From Vibrio tubiashii (GTDB lineage Bacteria > Pseudomonadota > Gammaproteobacteria > Enterobacterales > Vibrionaceae): a DNA stretch of 64,000 bases. The number at the start of each line of letters is the position of its first letter. Position 1 is the stretch's first letter. This document shows positions 63,931 through 64,000 of this stretch, one piece after another. The translations under genes and the position numbers were made by a program. The stretch is taken from NCBI GenBank assembly GCA_000775715.1, contig JRWQ01000010.1:62001-126000 (forward strand), read 5' to 3'. Below the pieces are notes generated by a model. The model made no database searches. It saw only the letters and a program-made list of their open reading frames with translations, and was not told the DNA's origin.

Positions 63931-64000
63931 ATGCAAAAAAGTGAATTGAGCAATATTAACATTAGTGACGAACAAGTTCTGATTACACCTGAAGAACTAA
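63931..64000 (+). CDS. aroF: 3-deoxy-7-phosphoheptulonate synthase, AroF type (3'-truncated by window edge)
   Basis: Only the first 23 codons are visible. The start, MQKSELSNINISDEQVLITP, closely follows the N terminus of tyrosine-sensitive DAHP synthase of E. coli (MQKDALNNVHITDEQVLMTP). This enzyme begins aromatic amino acid synthesis from PEP and erythrose-4-phosphate. The N-terminal residues take part in tyrosine feedback binding. Candidate TyrR boxes lie about 100-135 bases upstream, which supports the AroF rather than AroG or AroH identity. Confidence 0.8.
   Translation, partial: MQKSELSNINISDEQVLITPEEL

Overview
The window is a gene-dense chromosomal segment from a gamma-proteobacterium of the genus Vibrio or a very close relative. 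The evidence is the combination of a VpsR regulator, an OmpU-type porin, HlyU, an NptA phosphate cotransporter and BtsS/BtsR pyruvate-sensing genes, with close matches to E. coli for the housekeeping proteins. From memory, the order of many blocks is that of the large Vibrio chromosome around V. cholerae VC0629-VC0695. I saw no rRNA, tRNA, CRISPR array, transposase or integrase.

Layout. 1-8.1 kb: 3' part of an RND efflux pump gene, an M23 cell-wall endopeptidase, tyrS, a short MgtE-type magnesium channel behind a structured leader, and dacB. 8.2-20.6 kb: ompU, greA, yhbY, rlmE-ftsH-folP-glmM, holD-rimI, a GGDEF-EAL protein and prfC. 20.6-24.2 kb: a LysR regulator, an exported barrel-like protein and an exported protein with 2.5 nearly identical 378-bp repeats; this is the most accessory-looking stretch. 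24.4-33.3 kb: srmB, trmN6, brnQ, prfB (with a programmed frameshift), lysS, vpsR, a 39-codon ORF and a DUF1127-like gene. 33.3-41.4 kb: tas, a small protein gene, mutH, then the co-directional series rppH-ptsP-TSUP permease-lgt-thyA. 41.8-52.9 kb: nptA, nhaR, hlyU, rpsT, then murJ-ribF-ileS-lspA-fkpB-ispH. 53-64 kb: an M16 lipoprotein peptidase, a CstA-family transporter, a DUF2799 lipoprotein, anmK-murQ divergent from nagZ, btsS-btsR, and the first codons of an AroF-type DAHP synthase.

How the genes work together. Many act on the envelope: ShyC-like M23 endopeptidase and DacB cut peptidoglycan cross-links, GlmM and MurJ supply precursors, NagZ-AnmK-MurQ recycle anhydro-muropeptides, and Lgt-LspA process lipoproteins. 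BtsS keeps the residues reported to sense pyruvate in E. coli. Four copies of a BtsR-like half-site on an exact 20-bp grid lie upstream of the CstA-family transporter gene, so sensor, regulator and probable target lie within 8 kb. VpsR and a GGDEF-EAL enzyme are the visible links to c-di-GMP signalling.

The window is mostly core genome, and I found no clear new multi-gene defence or secretion system. The best leads are regulatory: an mgtE leader with a 14-codon ORF whose last codons form one arm of a 12-bp stem; an intrinsic-terminator-like hairpin in the greA leader that resembles the E. coli GraL arrangement; a cluster of five DnaA boxes between mutH and rppH; the 20-bp half-site array before cstA; and the unexplained LysR/barrel/repeat-protein block.
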